64,000 bases of DNA from JAGQIB01 sp041393395 (GCA_041393395.1 JAWKKG010000003.1:620001-684000), one strand, 5' to 3'; positions 6,935-16,184 are shown, counted from the stretch's first letter. Numbers and translations: made by a program. Notes: generated from the letters alone by a model not told the origin.

Positions 6935-7966
6935 ATGCGAAAGACCCTACTGGTCGCTCTGCTTCTCCTCCCCGTGACGGCGAACGCTCAGTCGTTCGCC
7001 CATGGCGACGAGAACTGGCCGCCGCCGCCGGGACCGTGGAGCAACACGGCGGCGCTGGCGCTCAACATCACGCAGAGCGCGTTCAGCGACAACTGGTCCG
7101 GTGGCGACACCGGCTCCATCTCGTGGCAACTCAAGGGTGACTTCGGCGCGCGCCGTCAGGTGAGCCAGTCCTTCCACTGGGCGAACCAGCTGCAGCTCGC
7201 CTTCGGCCAGACGGCGAACCAGATCGCCGATCCGAACGACCCGGGCTCGAAGGTCTGGGCCTCGCCGGTGAAGTCGACCGACCAGATTCTCGCGGAGTCG
7301 GTCGGGATCCTCACCAAGGGCTGGGCCGTCGATCCGTACGGTTCGGTGCGTTTCGACAGCCAGTTCATCGACGCCACCGATCCGCGTCGTCGCTGGCTGA
7401 ACCCGATGACGTTCACGGAATCCATCGGTGTCGCGAAGACGATCGCGGCGGCCGGCGAGGATCGGAACTCGCTGTTCCGACTCGGCTTCGCGCTGCGGCA
7501 GAACGTCGCGCGGAACTTCGTGGATGCGGTGACGGAGGACACGGAGACCACGACCTCGCAGCAGGGCGGCATCCAGCTCGCGAACGACACGACGTGGAAG
7601 ATCCTCGAGGATCGCGTGCTCTACACGGGCAAGCTGCTGGTGTTCTACCCGCTGTTCTTCGCGGACTCGGACAAGCTCGAGGAGCTGGACACGGCTCTCC
7701 TCGCGGCCGACCCGACCCGGGAGTCGATCAAGGACTTCTGGAAGTCGCCGAACGTCGACTGGCAGAACACGTTCTCGAGCAACATCACCGACTGGCTCGC
7801 GGTGAATCTCTACCTGCGCTTCAAGTACCTGAAGTTCGACACGTCCACGCCGATCAATCTCGACGCGCCGGCCACCGAGGCGGCCACCACGATCGACGGC
7901 GGCATCCGCAAGGCCGGGCAGCTGCAGGAGACGCTCGGCGTCGGCCTGACCTACCGGTTCCTGTAG
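6935..7966 (+). CDS. Secreted/outer-membrane protein, DUF3078 type
   Basis: A 343-residue protein with a signal peptide (MRKTLLVALLLLPVTANAQS, cleavage after ANA). The mature part starts with an aromatic and Pro-rich segment, then has ALNITQSAFSDNWSGGDTGSISWQLKGDF. That is the N.(T/S)Q..F.NW..GG..S... hallmark of DUF3078 proteins, which are predicted outer-membrane beta-barrels in FCB bacteria. Alternating strands continue to LTYRFL, a barrel-type end with a terminal aromatic segment. The ATG has GGAGGA 6 bases upstream. A cargo or pore role is not known. Confidence 0.8.
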   Translation: MRKTLLVALLLLPVTANAQSFAHGDENWPPPPGPWSNTAALALNITQSAFSDNWSGGDTGSISWQLKGDFGARRQVSQSFHWANQLQLAFGQTANQIADPNDPGSKVWASPVKSTDQILAESVGILTKGWAVDPYGSVRFDSQFIDATDPRRRWLNPMTFTESIGVAKTIAAAGEDRNSLFRLGFALRQNVARNFVDAVTEDTETTTSQQGGIQLANDTTWKILEDRVLYTGKLLVFYPLFFADSDKLEELDTALLAADPTRESIKDFWKSPNVDWQNTFSSNITDWLAVNLYLRFKYLKFDTSTPINLDAPATEAATTIDGGIRKAGQLQETLGVGLTYRFL

Positions 7967-7978
7967 TCGCACGATCGA

Positions 7979-8003
7979 CCTCCGGGGCGGGCGGCCCCGG
8001 AGG
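7979..8003. terminator. GC-rich stem-loop after the outer-membrane gene
   Basis: CCTCCGGGGC, a 5-base loop, GCCCCGGAGG: a perfect 10-bp stem 12 bases after the stop codon and 50 bases before mscL. Without a T tract it may attenuate rather than fully end transcription. Confidence 0.5.
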
Positions 8004-8053
8004 CACTTCCACGCGGGGGTGATCCCCGCCCCCTGTCTCGGAGGATTCACGCG

Positions 8054-8455
8054 ATGAGCATGATGTCCGAATTCAAAGAATTCGCGATGCGCGGGAACGT
8101 GATGGACATGGCCGTCGGTATCATCATCGGCGGCGCGTTCGGCAAGATCGTCAGTTCGTTCGTGAACGACGTCATGATGCCTCCGATCGGCCTGATGACC
8201 GGCGGCGTGGACTTCTCGGACAAGGTCACGGTCCTGAAGCAGGCGGTGGGCGAGACGCCGGCCGTCACCCTGAACTGGGGCATGTTCGTCAACAACGTGA
8301 TCAACTTCCTGATCGTCGCCTTCGCGATCTTCATGATGATCAAGGCCATGAACTCCATGAAGAAGAAGGAAGAGGAGAAGCCTGCCGCTCCGCCGGCGCC
8401 CTCGAAGGAAGAGGTGCTTCTCACCGAGATCCGGGACGCGTTGCGCGCGAAGTAG
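8054..8455 (+). CDS. mscL: Large-conductance mechanosensitive channel MscL
   Basis: A 133-residue inner-membrane channel that opens under high membrane tension to release solutes during hypo-osmotic shock. FKEFAMRGNVMDMAVGIIIGGAFGKIVSSFVNDVMMPPIG is the N-terminal amphipathic helix plus TM1 with the gate. A periplasmic loop follows, then TM2 (NFLIVAFAIFMMIKAM). The cytoplasmic helix begins with KKKEEE and a Pro/Ala linker, ending LLTEIRDALR. Length is normal. It is followed by mscS on the same strand, so this is an osmotic-release locus. Confidence 0.97.
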   Translation: MSMMSEFKEFAMRGNVMDMAVGIIIGGAFGKIVSSFVNDVMMPPIGLMTGGVDFSDKVTVLKQAVGETPAVTLNWGMFVNNVINFLIVAFAIFMMIKAMNSMKKKEEEKPAAPPAPSKEEVLLTEIRDALRAK

Positions 8456-8576
8456 TTCCGGAGACCAGATCGAGCGGCGGGGTTGGCAGCGAGCCGACCT
8501 CGCCGCATCTTTTTTCGTGCCCTGACTCGAGACCGCCGGTCGAGATCCCGGCGTCCACCCCGGCAGAGGAGGATTC

Positions 8577-9410
8577 ATGGATTCCGTGCAGTGGCAGGAG
8601 CTGATGCCTCAGGTGATCGAGATCGGAACGCACTGGGGCCTGAAGGTGCTCGGTGCGATCGCCGTTCTCATCGTCGGACGGATCGTCTCGGGAGTTCTCT
8701 CCGGAGGGGTGCAGCGCGCCCTCAAGCGCGCCTCGATGGACGAAGCGCTCGTGCGCTTCGTCGGGAGTCTCGTGCGCTTCGCCGTGCTCGCGTTCGCGGT
8801 CATCGCGGCGCTCGACCTGTTCGGAATCCAGACGACGTCGTTCGTCGCGGTGCTCGGAGCGGCCGGACTCGCGGTGGGACTCGCGCTCCAGGGCTCCCTC
8901 TCGAACTTCGCCTCCGGCGTGCTGATCCTGGTGTTCAAGCCGTTCCGGATCGGCGACTTCGTGAAGGCGGCGGGGACAGCCGGGTCGGTCGTCGACATCG
9001 GGATCCTGACGACCACGCTGAAGACCCCGGACAACCAGAAGATCATCGTGCCGAACAGCTCGATCATGGGCGACACGATCACGAACGTGAATGCGTTCGA
9101 CACGCGCCGGGTGGATCTCGTGGCCGGCATCGGCTACGGCGACGACATCGCGAAGGCGCATCACGTCCTTCAGCGGATCCTCAGCGAGAATCCGAAGGTC
9201 CTGAAGGACCCGGCGCCGATGATCGAGGTCTCGGAGCTTGCGGATTCGTCCGTGAACTTCGTCGTGCGACCCTGGGTCAAGACTCCCGACTACTGGGCGG
9301 TCTACTTCGAGGTGACCCGGAAGATCAAGGAGGAGTTCGATCGCGAGGGCGTCTCGATTCCGTTCCCGCAGCGCGACGTTCACCTCTACCAGGCGGCGAG
9401 CGGCAACTAG
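8577..9410 (+). CDS. mscS: Small-conductance mechanosensitive channel MscS
   Basis: A 277-residue MscS with three N-terminal membrane segments (residues about 20-110). The pore helix contains AVLGAAGLAVGLALQGSLSNFASGV, the Gly/Ala pattern of TM3. The beta domain follows: FRIGDFVKAAGTAGSVVDIGILTTTLKTPDNQKIIVPNSSIMGDTITN, the most conserved MscS block, and then the alpha/beta vestibule domain. It works beside MscL in osmotic down-shock. The ATG is preceded by AGAGGAGG. A strong hairpin follows the stop. Confidence 0.96.
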   Translation: MDSVQWQELMPQVIEIGTHWGLKVLGAIAVLIVGRIVSGVLSGGVQRALKRASMDEALVRFVGSLVRFAVLAFAVIAALDLFGIQTTSFVAVLGAAGLAVGLALQGSLSNFASGVLILVFKPFRIGDFVKAAGTAGSVVDIGILTTTLKTPDNQKIIVPNSSIMGDTITNVNAFDTRRVDLVAGIGYGDDIAKAHHVLQRILSENPKVLKDPAPMIEVSELADSSVNFVVRPWVKTPDYWAVYFEVTRKIKEEFDREGVSIPFPQRDVHLYQAASGN

Positions 9411-9420
9411 CCGGAAGGAC

Positions 9421-9457
9421 GTGGGATGGCCGGCGACGGAGACGTCGCCGGCCCCAC
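9421..9457. terminator. Bidirectional stem-loop between mscS and a convergent gene
   Basis: GGCCGGCGACG, loop GAGA, CGTCGCCGGCC gives 11 perfect base pairs, flanked by GTGGG and CCCAC that extend the stem after one unpaired stretch. It stands between the convergent ends at 9410 and 9487. Confidence 0.7.
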
Positions 9458-9486
9458 GGATGCGCGCCGCGACTCGACGAAGCCGG

Positions 9487-9993
9487 CTACCCGACTCGCT
9501 CGAACTTCAGCTCGTTGCGAAACGTCGGGGTCGCCTCGCTCCCGACTTCTTCCTTCCTGATGCGCAGCGCCGCGGGCTCGACTTCGAGCGTGTAGCGTTC
9601 CGTCTCCTCGCCGGCGCCGGTCTGGAATACCAGGCGCCAGCGGTCGCCGTCCCGCTCGGAGGAGAGGACGACGCCGCGCGGACCGTCCTCCGTCTCGGAG
9701 ACCCACTCGACCGCGTCGGCCGCAAGATCGAATCGGATTCGCTCGTACGAGTGGACGGTCTTGCCGGGGCCGTCGTCGAACACGTAGTGGAGCGCGATCG
9801 TCTCCGGCGACACGAGCGCCGCGAACAGCTGCGTCGGCAATTCGACGAGCTGACCGTTGCCGTAGTCCTTGTAGACCAGCGTCCCGCGCCACGACCCTTC
9901 CATCGGGGCGATTTCGGCCACCGGCATGGGATCGTAGAGAGCGAGAACGGGGGTGGCGGCGAGCAGGATCGCCGCGACGAACCAACCACGCAT
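9487..9993 (-). CDS. Secreted protein of unknown function (lipocalin-like size)
   Basis: A 168-residue protein with a signal peptide (MRGWFVAAILLAATPVLA). The mature part has PMEGSWRGTLVYKDYGNGQLVELP, then alternating strands (ERYTLEVEPAALRIRKEEV) and a NELKFERVG end. The start of the mature domain, G.W.G.L.Y.DY..G, resembles small beta-barrel proteins that report on bulk compound levels, but I do not recognise a family with certainty. The ATG at 9993 has GAGGGA upstream. It is last in a leftward gene series, with 188 bases separating it from the serine hydrolase. Confidence 0.7.
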   Translation of the reverse strand: MRGWFVAAILLAATPVLALYDPMPVAEIAPMEGSWRGTLVYKDYGNGQLVELPTQLFAALVSPETIALHYVFDDGPGKTVHSYERIRFDLAADAVEWVSETEDGPRGVVLSSERDGDRWRLVFQTGAGEETERYTLEVEPAALRIRKEEVGSEATPTFRNELKFERVG

Positions 9994-10181
9994 GACGTGT
10001 CCCTCGAGGAAATGGGTCGGAACCCGGGAATGGGCACATCTCCCGCGGGGGCACCGTCGCGGGATGAGCGGTGTCGAACGGGTGACCGCCCATATCCCGA
10101 TCATAGAACGTGCCGCCGTCCCTGACCATTCCGTCGAGGGGGAGCCTCGATCCGCTCCGCCGTGTCGCCCCTCTTCGGGGA

Positions 10182-11216
10182 TCAGGCCGCCAGGCCGGCC
10201 TCGCGCAGTGCGCGCAGGACGGGCCACGCCCCCCGCGTGGTGTTCGACACCACGGTGACGAGGGAGCCGTCCTCCGGCCGGAACGAGGATCGGAAGGAGA
10301 CGCCCGCGTCGTAGCCCTCGATCGAGAGCGTCGGAGCTCGTCCCGGCGGCTCCGTGATCCACAACCCCCGTCCGTAGTGCACGTGTTCGCCCTCCTTTTC
10401 CGCGCGTGCGTGGGGATGCGTGAAATCCTCGATGATCTCGCGAGAGACGATCGAGCCTCGGAGGAATGCGTGCCACAGATTCGCGACGTCACCGACCGTC
10501 GCGAACATCCCGCCGTCCGCGGCCCCGATGATCGGGAGCTGAAAAGCGTTCGTACGCCAGGTGCCACCCTCCTCGTCGATGTAGCCGGTGGCCGTGTTCT
10601 CCGGCAGCCGGTCGAAGGCGTGGAATCCGGACGAATCCATGCCGGCCGGGCGCAGCACTTCACGCTCCACGAAGTCGCGGTACGCATGGCCGGAGATCTC
10701 CTCGACGACGAGACCGAGCAGGATGTAGCCGCTGTTCGAGTACGAGAAGGTCCGGCCCGGCGGGAACTTCATGCCGGTATCCGGGAGAACGTCGACGTAG
10801 TCGCGGAGATTCCGGAGCTCGGACCAAGGGACGCCCACGCCGAACGATTCCGGATCCGGGATCAGTTCCTCGTCGAAATAGTCGGGGACCCCCGACGTGT
10901 GGCTCAGCAGCTGCGCGATCGTGATCGCCGGATCGTAACGCGGACGTTCGAGCGGCAGGCAATCGACCAGACGGGAGGATGTCGAGAGAACGCCCCGATC
11001 GACGAGGCGCCCGATCGCGAGCGCGGTCAGGAGCTTCGTTCCGGACGCGATCCCGAATCGCGTGTCGATCGCATTCGGTGCCCGGTAAGTACGATTGGCG
11101 TGGCCGTGCGCGCTCTCGTGCAGGATGTCGTGTCCGCGACGGATCGAGATCACGCCCGAGAACCCGTGCTCCCGGATCGCGGCCTCGATCACTCCATCCA
11201 GCGACGCGTCGTTCAT
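10182..11216 (-). CDS. Serine beta-lactamase-family hydrolase (class C / DD-peptidase like)
   Basis: A 344-residue protein of the beta-lactamase/transpeptidase-like (PF00144) family. The nucleophile motif is S58-G-T-K61 within IASGTKLLTALAIGRLV. The second motif is FSYSNSGYILLG (Tyr-x-Asn). GIASGTK and HTSGVPDYF match esterase/peptidase members. No signal peptide is visible, so it may be cytoplasmic and act on esters or peptides. Its start is 4 bases after the stop of the PAP2 gene, so the two are probably co-transcribed. Confidence 0.88.
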   Translation of the reverse strand: MNDASLDGVIEAAIREHGFSGVISIRRGHDILHESAHGHANRTYRAPNAIDTRFGIASGTKLLTALAIGRLVDRGVLSTSSRLVDCLPLERPRYDPAITIAQLLSHTSGVPDYFDEELIPDPESFGVGVPWSELRNLRDYVDVLPDTGMKFPPGRTFSYSNSGYILLGLVVEEISGHAYRDFVEREVLRPAGMDSSGFHAFDRLPENTATGYIDEEGGTWRTNAFQLPIIGAADGGMFATVGDVANLWHAFLRGSIVSREIIEDFTHPHARAEKEGEHVHYGRGLWITEPPGRAPTLSIEGYDAGVSFRSSFRPEDGSLVTVVSNTTRGAWPVLRALREAGLAA

Positions 11217-11220
11217 TGCG

Positions 11221-11994
11221 TCAGAAGCGGGCGATCAACGCGAGAGAACTCGGGCCGGCGCTCCAGGAGAGGGAAGACGTCGCTGGGGGTCGCGACACGG
11301 CGTAGCCGACCGCGAGTCCGAGTCCGGCGCCGAACAGAACGTCGGAGGGGTAGTGTCGCAAGTCCTCGAGTCGGCCGAGGGCGACGAACGTCGCGGCGAC
11401 GGCGCCGACGGCGCCCGTCTTCCAGCCCACGTGCTCCGCGAGCACGGGGACGATCGCGAACGACTCGGCCGAGTGTCCGGACGGAAACGACCAGTCCCCG
11501 CCGTCGGGTCGCTTGCGGTCGACGCCGACCTTGATCGCCCCGACCACGAGGCCGGTGATCGCGAGCGACTCGCCGAGGTCCCAACCGAGGCTGCGAATGC
11601 CGGGATCGTCCGCGATCGCACCCACCCCCCACACGACGAGCGTCGCGCTCCCGAGGAACCACGTGGAACCGTAGGTGCGACCGGCGTCCGCGACCGGATC
11701 GAGGAAACTGCGGTCGAGTGGTCCGGAGACGTCTTCGTCGTCCAGGAGCGTGCCCCCGATCCCCGCGGCGACGCCCGCGACCCCCACGATCGCGAGCGTG
11801 CGACAGGAGCCGAGCTCGCGAAGGTCGTCGAGTACTTGGGATCCCCTACCGGCGGACGACCGGGACGTCGTGACCGGTTCGATCCCGGTGGCGAACGCGA
11901 TGGAGCAGCATGGGACCAGGGAAGCAGTGCACAGAACCAAGAGCGAGGCGATCTTGCCCCTGCTCGCATCCCATCGGCGGCCAACGTCGATCAT
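11221..11994 (-). CDS. PAP2-family membrane phosphatase
   Basis: A 257-residue phosphatidic-acid-phosphatase type 2 protein. The three catalytic motifs are present: KVGVDRKRP, then SFPSGHS, then GRLEDLRHYPSDVLFG. The third motif carries the general-base His and Asp, with Gly where Ser is usual before Arg. A hydrophobic N-terminal stretch (KIASLLVLCTASLVPCCSIAFA) looks like a signal or first membrane segment, and two or three more segments lie around the motifs. It may dephosphorylate a lipid or undecaprenyl pyrophosphate. It is tightly linked to the serine hydrolase downstream. Confidence 0.88.
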   Translation of the reverse strand: MIDVGRRWDASRGKIASLLVLCTASLVPCCSIAFATGIEPVTTSRSSAGRGSQVLDDLRELGSCRTLAIVGVAGVAAGIGGTLLDDEDVSGPLDRSFLDPVADAGRTYGSTWFLGSATLVVWGVGAIADDPGIRSLGWDLGESLAITGLVVGAIKVGVDRKRPDGGDWSFPSGHSAESFAIVPVLAEHVGWKTGAVGAVAATFVALGRLEDLRHYPSDVLFGAGLGLAVGYAVSRPPATSSLSWSAGPSSLALIARF

Positions 11995-12033
11995 CGAACC
12001 GTGTCTCCGGCGCGCTCGTCGGGCGCGTCACAT

Positions 12034-12462
12034 CTACCTCTGCAGGATGACCTTCCCGTCGTCGAATCCGACGGGCGCGGACGTGTGCTCGTGCACGATC
12101 CGCCAGCGCGCGCCTTCGCGCGTCAGTACCCACGTGACCCGATTCTGCATCGAGCGGAGGACCTCGCCTTCGCTCGAGAGGCCGGAGTACGTCACGATCG
12201 CCGTGACCACCGCGGACTCCGTCGCGACCGCGATCTGGAGGTCGCTCAGGTCCACGCCGACCCGCTCGTCGCCCAGCGAGTCGAACCACCGACGCACCAT
12301 CTCCCGCCACGCCGGTCGTCCCTCGTAGGACCACACGCTCCAGGTGTCGAACACGCGGACGTGGGGTGCGTAGAGGTCGACGAATCCCTCGACGTCCTTC
12401 GCGAGAATGGCCGCGCGATACGCGCGGATGATCTCGTGGATGGGATCGTGCGCAGCGGGCAC
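12034..12462 (-). CDS. SnoaL / DUF4440-like protein
   Basis: A 142-residue protein of the NTF2-like superfamily: IIRAYRAAILAKDVEGFVDLYAPHVRVFDTW, GRPAWREMVRRWF, and a closing VTWVLTREGARWRIVHEHTSAP. The last segment is the strand pair typical of ketosteroid-isomerase-like domains. These are small-molecule binding or isomerase folds, and the substrate is unknown. It lies in a minus-strand series with a second protein of the same type and an aldolase-type enzyme. Confidence 0.8.
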   Translation of the reverse strand: MPAAHDPIHEIIRAYRAAILAKDVEGFVDLYAPHVRVFDTWSVWSYEGRPAWREMVRRWFDSLGDERVGVDLSDLQIAVATESAVVTAIVTYSGLSSEGEVLRSMQNRVTWVLTREGARWRIVHEHTSAPVGFDDGKVILQR

Positions 12463-12632
12463 GTCGGGCCTCCGGTTCGCGGACGGCGAGCGGATGGGAA
12501 CGGCAGGACTCTATCGTGGCGCTCGAAGCCTGGCAACGTCGGCTTGGAAGCGCCGAGCGGCGCGGCCACCGACATGGCGCGCCAACGTCAACGCGACGCG
12601 CTTCGGGCGCCGAGGTGCTCGGCCACGAGCTG

Positions 12633-12968
12633 CTAGGTGTCGCCGTCGCGGAGCAGCACGCACGTTCCGCGTCCGCGTCCCCCCATGACCTGCCCCTGAA
12701 CGATGCCGCGCCATTCGAAATCGAACTGGTAGGCTGCGAAATCCTGCGAGCGCGGGAGCCAGTGAACGTTCGAGATCCGGTACTCCTCGCTCTCGATTGC
12801 CCGGAAGTTCCGCTCGTAGGCGGCGCGCACGGCGTCCTTGCCGCGGTGCACCGAGCCGTCGGAGAACGTGACGGATGCGTCCTCGTGGATGAGCGGCGAG
12901 ACGATGCGCCAATCCTGGGTGGCGAGCGCCGCCTCGTACGCGCGAACGAAGTCCTCCGGCGCGCTCAC
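12633..12968 (-). CDS. SnoaL-like / DUF4440 protein
   Basis: A 111-residue NTF2-like protein: FVRAYEAALATQDWRIVSPLIHEDASVTFSDGSVHRGKDAVRAAYERNF, then WRGIVQGQVMGGRGRGTCVLLRDGD. It is shorter than the neighbour at 12034 but shares the fold pattern. The start ATG overlaps the TGA of the aldolase gene by 4 bases, so the two are translationally coupled. Its role with the aldolase is not predictable. Confidence 0.8.
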   Translation of the reverse strand: MSAPEDFVRAYEAALATQDWRIVSPLIHEDASVTFSDGSVHRGKDAVRAAYERNFRAIESEEYRISNVHWLPRSQDFAAYQFDFEWRGIVQGQVMGGRGRGTCVLLRDGDT

Positions 12969-14047
12969 GTGGTGCTCCCCACGAGCTCGCCGACGATCTC
13001 GGCGACTTCCCTCGGGGCGAGCTCGAGCGTGGCGTCACCCGCCGTGAACTCCACGGTCCGGATCGAAGGCGTATCCGTGGGAGCCGTCCCGCCCCACGAG
13101 AACACCCGCCGCTCGCGCGCGATACGGATGGCGGCGCGGAGAAAGGCCTCGGGGGCAACCCGGAGTCGCAGGTGCATCATCGGCGTCTGCGGAGGATCCG
13201 GCACGATCTCGACTCCGTCCACGCGCCGCAACTCGTCGGCGATCGCGCGCGCGTGTTCGTAGTAACGCGGCATGAGAGGCAGGCGACGTCGAAGCGCGGC
13301 GAGGCCGGACGCCGCGTTCGGCCACAGCCCGAACAAGGTCCCGCCGTGCCGGCGACGCCAGGTGCGCGCCTCCGCGACGAAATCCTCGTCGCCGGCGAGA
13401 CAGCAGCCCGCCAGCGCTCCGAGACCCTTGTAGAGCGAGACGTATACCGAGTCGAACGGGGCGGCGATCTCGGCCGGCGTCCGCTCGTAGTACGGCGTGC
13501 ACTCCCAGAGCCTTGCGCCGTCGAGATGCGCGGCCGCGCCGCGTTCCCGCACGAACTCCACCTGGGCCTCGAGGTCGCCCCAGTCGGGGAGACGTCCGCC
13601 GATCTCGCGCTGGGGCAGCTCGAACAGCACGGCAGCGAGTCTCTCGCGGATGCCGCGCAGGTCGTCGAGGCCGAACAGCGTGCGCGGGTCCCCGAGCGGG
13701 ATCGGTCGCAGTCCGTGCAGACGTTCGCTCGCCTGCTGTTCGTGGAGCGCGAGGTGACAAGTGGGATGGAACGCCACGTTCGGAACCCCCCGCCGGTCCG
13801 CGTGAATCCGCAACGCGATCTGCTGGGCCATCGTACCGCTGGGCAGGAACAGGCAGGCCGGCTTGCCGAGGACGGCGCGCATCTCGTCCTCGAGCGCCTT
13901 CACCGCGCCGCCGTCTCCGTAGCGGTCCAGACCGAGGTCGGTCGGGATCTCCGCGAGCAGATCGGCGGCGGTGCGCGCGCCGTGCACGTTCAGGAAGCGG
14001 TCGCAGGAAGAACGGAGCTCGAGGAGCTCACGGGAGAGATCTTTCAT
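12965..14047 (-). CDS. PLP-dependent threonine-aldolase-type enzyme
   Basis: A 360-residue fold-type I PLP enzyme of the beta-eliminating lyase / low-specificity L-threonine aldolase family, which cleaves L-threonine or L-allo-threonine to glycine and acetaldehyde. Visible: YGDGGAVKALEDEM, FLPSGTMAQQIALR, the cofactor Asp in AHLDGARLWE (174-182), and the Schiff-base Lys in SLYKGLG (K207). Length is about that of canonical ltaE, but the substrate preference cannot be read off. It heads a leftward operon, coupled to the SnoaL-like gene downstream. Confidence 0.88.
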   Translation of the reverse strand: MKDLSRELLELRSSCDRFLNVHGARTAADLLAEIPTDLGLDRYGDGGAVKALEDEMRAVLGKPACLFLPSGTMAQQIALRIHADRRGVPNVAFHPTCHLALHEQQASERLHGLRPIPLGDPRTLFGLDDLRGIRERLAAVLFELPQREIGGRLPDWGDLEAQVEFVRERGAAAHLDGARLWECTPYYERTPAEIAAPFDSVYVSLYKGLGALAGCCLAGDEDFVAEARTWRRRHGGTLFGLWPNAASGLAALRRRLPLMPRYYEHARAIADELRRVDGVEIVPDPPQTPMMHLRLRVAPEAFLRAAIRIARERRVFSWGGTAPTDTPSIRTVEFTAGDATLELAPREVAEIVGELVGSTT

Positions 14048-14126
14048 GCGGGCAGGATGACGGACCGGAGCCGGTGACGCAACGGGGTTCGGCGGGTGGA
14101 GGTCCGCACCACCACCCGCCTTTCAG

Positions 14127-16043
14127 CTATCGGAGAAGCACCACGCGATCGACCTGCGGCGCGTGTCCCGCGACCTCCAGTCGCACGAAGTACGTCCCGG
14201 CGGCCACGGCGCGGCCGAGATCGTCGTGGCCGTCCCACGTGTCCACGTGCCGGCCCGCGCCGCGTGCGCCGGCCGCGAGCGTCCGCACGCGCGCTCCGCG
14301 TACGTCGAATACCACGAGTTTCGCGAGCGAGTTCTCGGGGAGCTCCCAGGCGATTTCCGTGCTGCCACGGAACGGATTCTCGCGGGCTCCGGACAGGTGG
14401 ACGGCGGCCGGTGCCTCGGGCGCATCGGCGACCTCGGGGAGCGCGCGGAAGAACACACGTCGGGTCGCCCGTTCCATGAGGACGGGCGGGCAGCGATCAT
14501 AGTTCTCCCAGAACGAGTACAGCTTCTCGCCTCGACTCGGCGCGTTCGGATAGTTCGGGTCGTGCGGATCGGGACCGCTCGTGTTCTCGTCGCGCAGGAA
14601 CTCGACGTACGGGCGCGCGGCCGTCTGGTACCACAGCGACGCCGTGATCGTCAGGGGACTCGCCGCGTCGACGGGAATGGGGAACGCGTAGTCGGTCCAG
14701 TCCCAGTTCGCGAGTGAACCGTCGGGGCGGGTCTCGAACGTCGCGCCGACCGGCGCCGTCTTCGCGGTGGGTCGGAAGCCGGCGGGCGGGATGCGGTTGT
14801 CCTTGAAGATGCGATTGTTGCGCACGAGGTGGAAACCCGGACCCTCGCCGTGCACGCCGTGGATCGTCTCCCACACCTTGAGATCCGAGTCCGCGAGCAG
14901 CGTGGCCGACGCGTAGTCGTAGCGTCCGGATTCGTAGATCAGCGCGTCGTTCGCGTCGCGCACCTCGATCTGCATCCACATGCGACGACCCTCGGGATAT
15001 CCGGTGGGCAGCTTGTGTCCGGTGCGGTTGATCACCTGCACGCGCATGTCGTACGCGTCGCCGGCCACCGCGCGCGACGGCGCGGAGAGAGTCAGATCGG
15101 CGCTCTGATTCTGGAGCTGGTCGAGCGCGAGATTGATCGCCCGTTCGAAGTGCGGTTCGCGGAACAGCGTCGCCCCGTACTCTCCCTTGAGCACGGCCGG
15201 GATCCACGCGTTCGCCCCGGCGAGCTCGTGCAGCGGCAGATCGGCGCGCGGCTCCGGCACCAGGAAGCAGGCACGACCTTCCACGGAACGCATGTGGCAG
15301 GTCTGGCACTCCGTGCCCTCGGCCGGGAACGAACTCTGCTCCCACTCGTCGTAGGTCGCCTGCTCCGGGAACTGGAGACCGGTGTCGTTGCCGTTCTCGT
15401 CGAGCAGCGCCACGAGCGGATTCGAGAGGTTGTGGCACACGGCGCACATCTCGGAAGATCGGTGGTACGCCGAGAACTGCCACGGATGCGGCGCCTGGGC
15501 GTCGTCGTACGGCCCGCGGTACGGCGGATTCACCAGCGGCGTGCCGTCGTCCACCCAGTACTGGCCGTTCTCGTGGAACGGGGATCCCTCCGGCCCCTCG
15601 TACATTCGATGACAGAAGTGGCACTCGACACCGTCGAAGTCGCCGCCCTCGAACCCGAGGGATCCGATCATCGCGCTGCCGTCCGGCGCGCTGCTGCGTC
15701 CTTCGAGCCAGGCCTTCGGCGCGTGGCAACGGATGCAGAACTCGCCCACACCCGGCACGTCCTGGTTCGCGACGTCCACGGCCGCCCAGAAGATCGGATC
15801 GCGTCCCGCGTTCGCCATCATCGAGCCGGCCCACGTCTCCCACGGCTCGTAGTCCGTTTCGAGATCGAACTGTCCGTGACAGGTCTGACAGAAGCTCGGC
15901 GGCAGCAGCCCCCAGTTCTGGAGATCGCCGGGCTGTGTGCCGGGAAGGACCACCTGGGCCGAGGCGGTGCCGGCGAGGGCGAACAGCGAGATGCACGGAA
16001 CGGCGAGGCGCCGGATCCGACGGAAAGACGCGGGGCGGAGCAT
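14127..16043 (-). CDS. Five-heme c-type cytochrome with FlgD-like C-terminal domain
   Basis: A 638-residue exported protein with a signal peptide ending TASA-Q. Five CxxCH heme sites are at 52-56, 103-107, 141-145 (CHFCH), 200-204 and 246-250, all within the first 260 residues. A middle beta-rich region follows. The C-terminal domain (from about 560) has NPFRGSTEIAWELP, VFDVRGARVRTL, DTWDGHDDLGRAVAAGTYFVRLE and ends VVLLR, as in FlgD-like/sorting Ig domains. It may transfer electrons at or outside the outer membrane; partners are not visible. The ATG at 16043 is chosen for its GGAGGT; an ATG at 16064 is less supported. Confidence 0.88.
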   Translation of the reverse strand: MLRPASFRRIRRLAVPCISLFALAGTASAQVVLPGTQPGDLQNWGLLPPSFCQTCHGQFDLETDYEPWETWAGSMMANAGRDPIFWAAVDVANQDVPGVGEFCIRCHAPKAWLEGRSSAPDGSAMIGSLGFEGGDFDGVECHFCHRMYEGPEGSPFHENGQYWVDDGTPLVNPPYRGPYDDAQAPHPWQFSAYHRSSEMCAVCHNLSNPLVALLDENGNDTGLQFPEQATYDEWEQSSFPAEGTECQTCHMRSVEGRACFLVPEPRADLPLHELAGANAWIPAVLKGEYGATLFREPHFERAINLALDQLQNQSADLTLSAPSRAVAGDAYDMRVQVINRTGHKLPTGYPEGRRMWMQIEVRDANDALIYESGRYDYASATLLADSDLKVWETIHGVHGEGPGFHLVRNNRIFKDNRIPPAGFRPTAKTAPVGATFETRPDGSLANWDWTDYAFPIPVDAASPLTITASLWYQTAARPYVEFLRDENTSGPDPHDPNYPNAPSRGEKLYSFWENYDRCPPVLMERATRRVFFRALPEVADAPEAPAAVHLSGARENPFRGSTEIAWELPENSLAKLVVFDVRGARVRTLAAGARGAGRHVDTWDGHDDLGRAVAAGTYFVRLEVAGHAPQVDRVVLLR

Positions 16044-16184
16044 GGGATGGGACCTCCGGGGCATCGGACGAGGTTGCCCGCATCATAGCAGACAATAGCG
16101 GAGTCGGTCGTCCGCTTTCTGTCCGAGGACTCCCGGGAGCGGCATGTCTTTCGCAGCACGCGGGCGTTCACCGTGTGTGGGCGA

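Noticed and set aside
5119..6936. A 605-residue minus-strand frame spanning the dinB region
   Set aside because: It covers a region with a better-supported gene in another frame, and its composition is Arg/Ser/Gly-rich with no recognisable domain.
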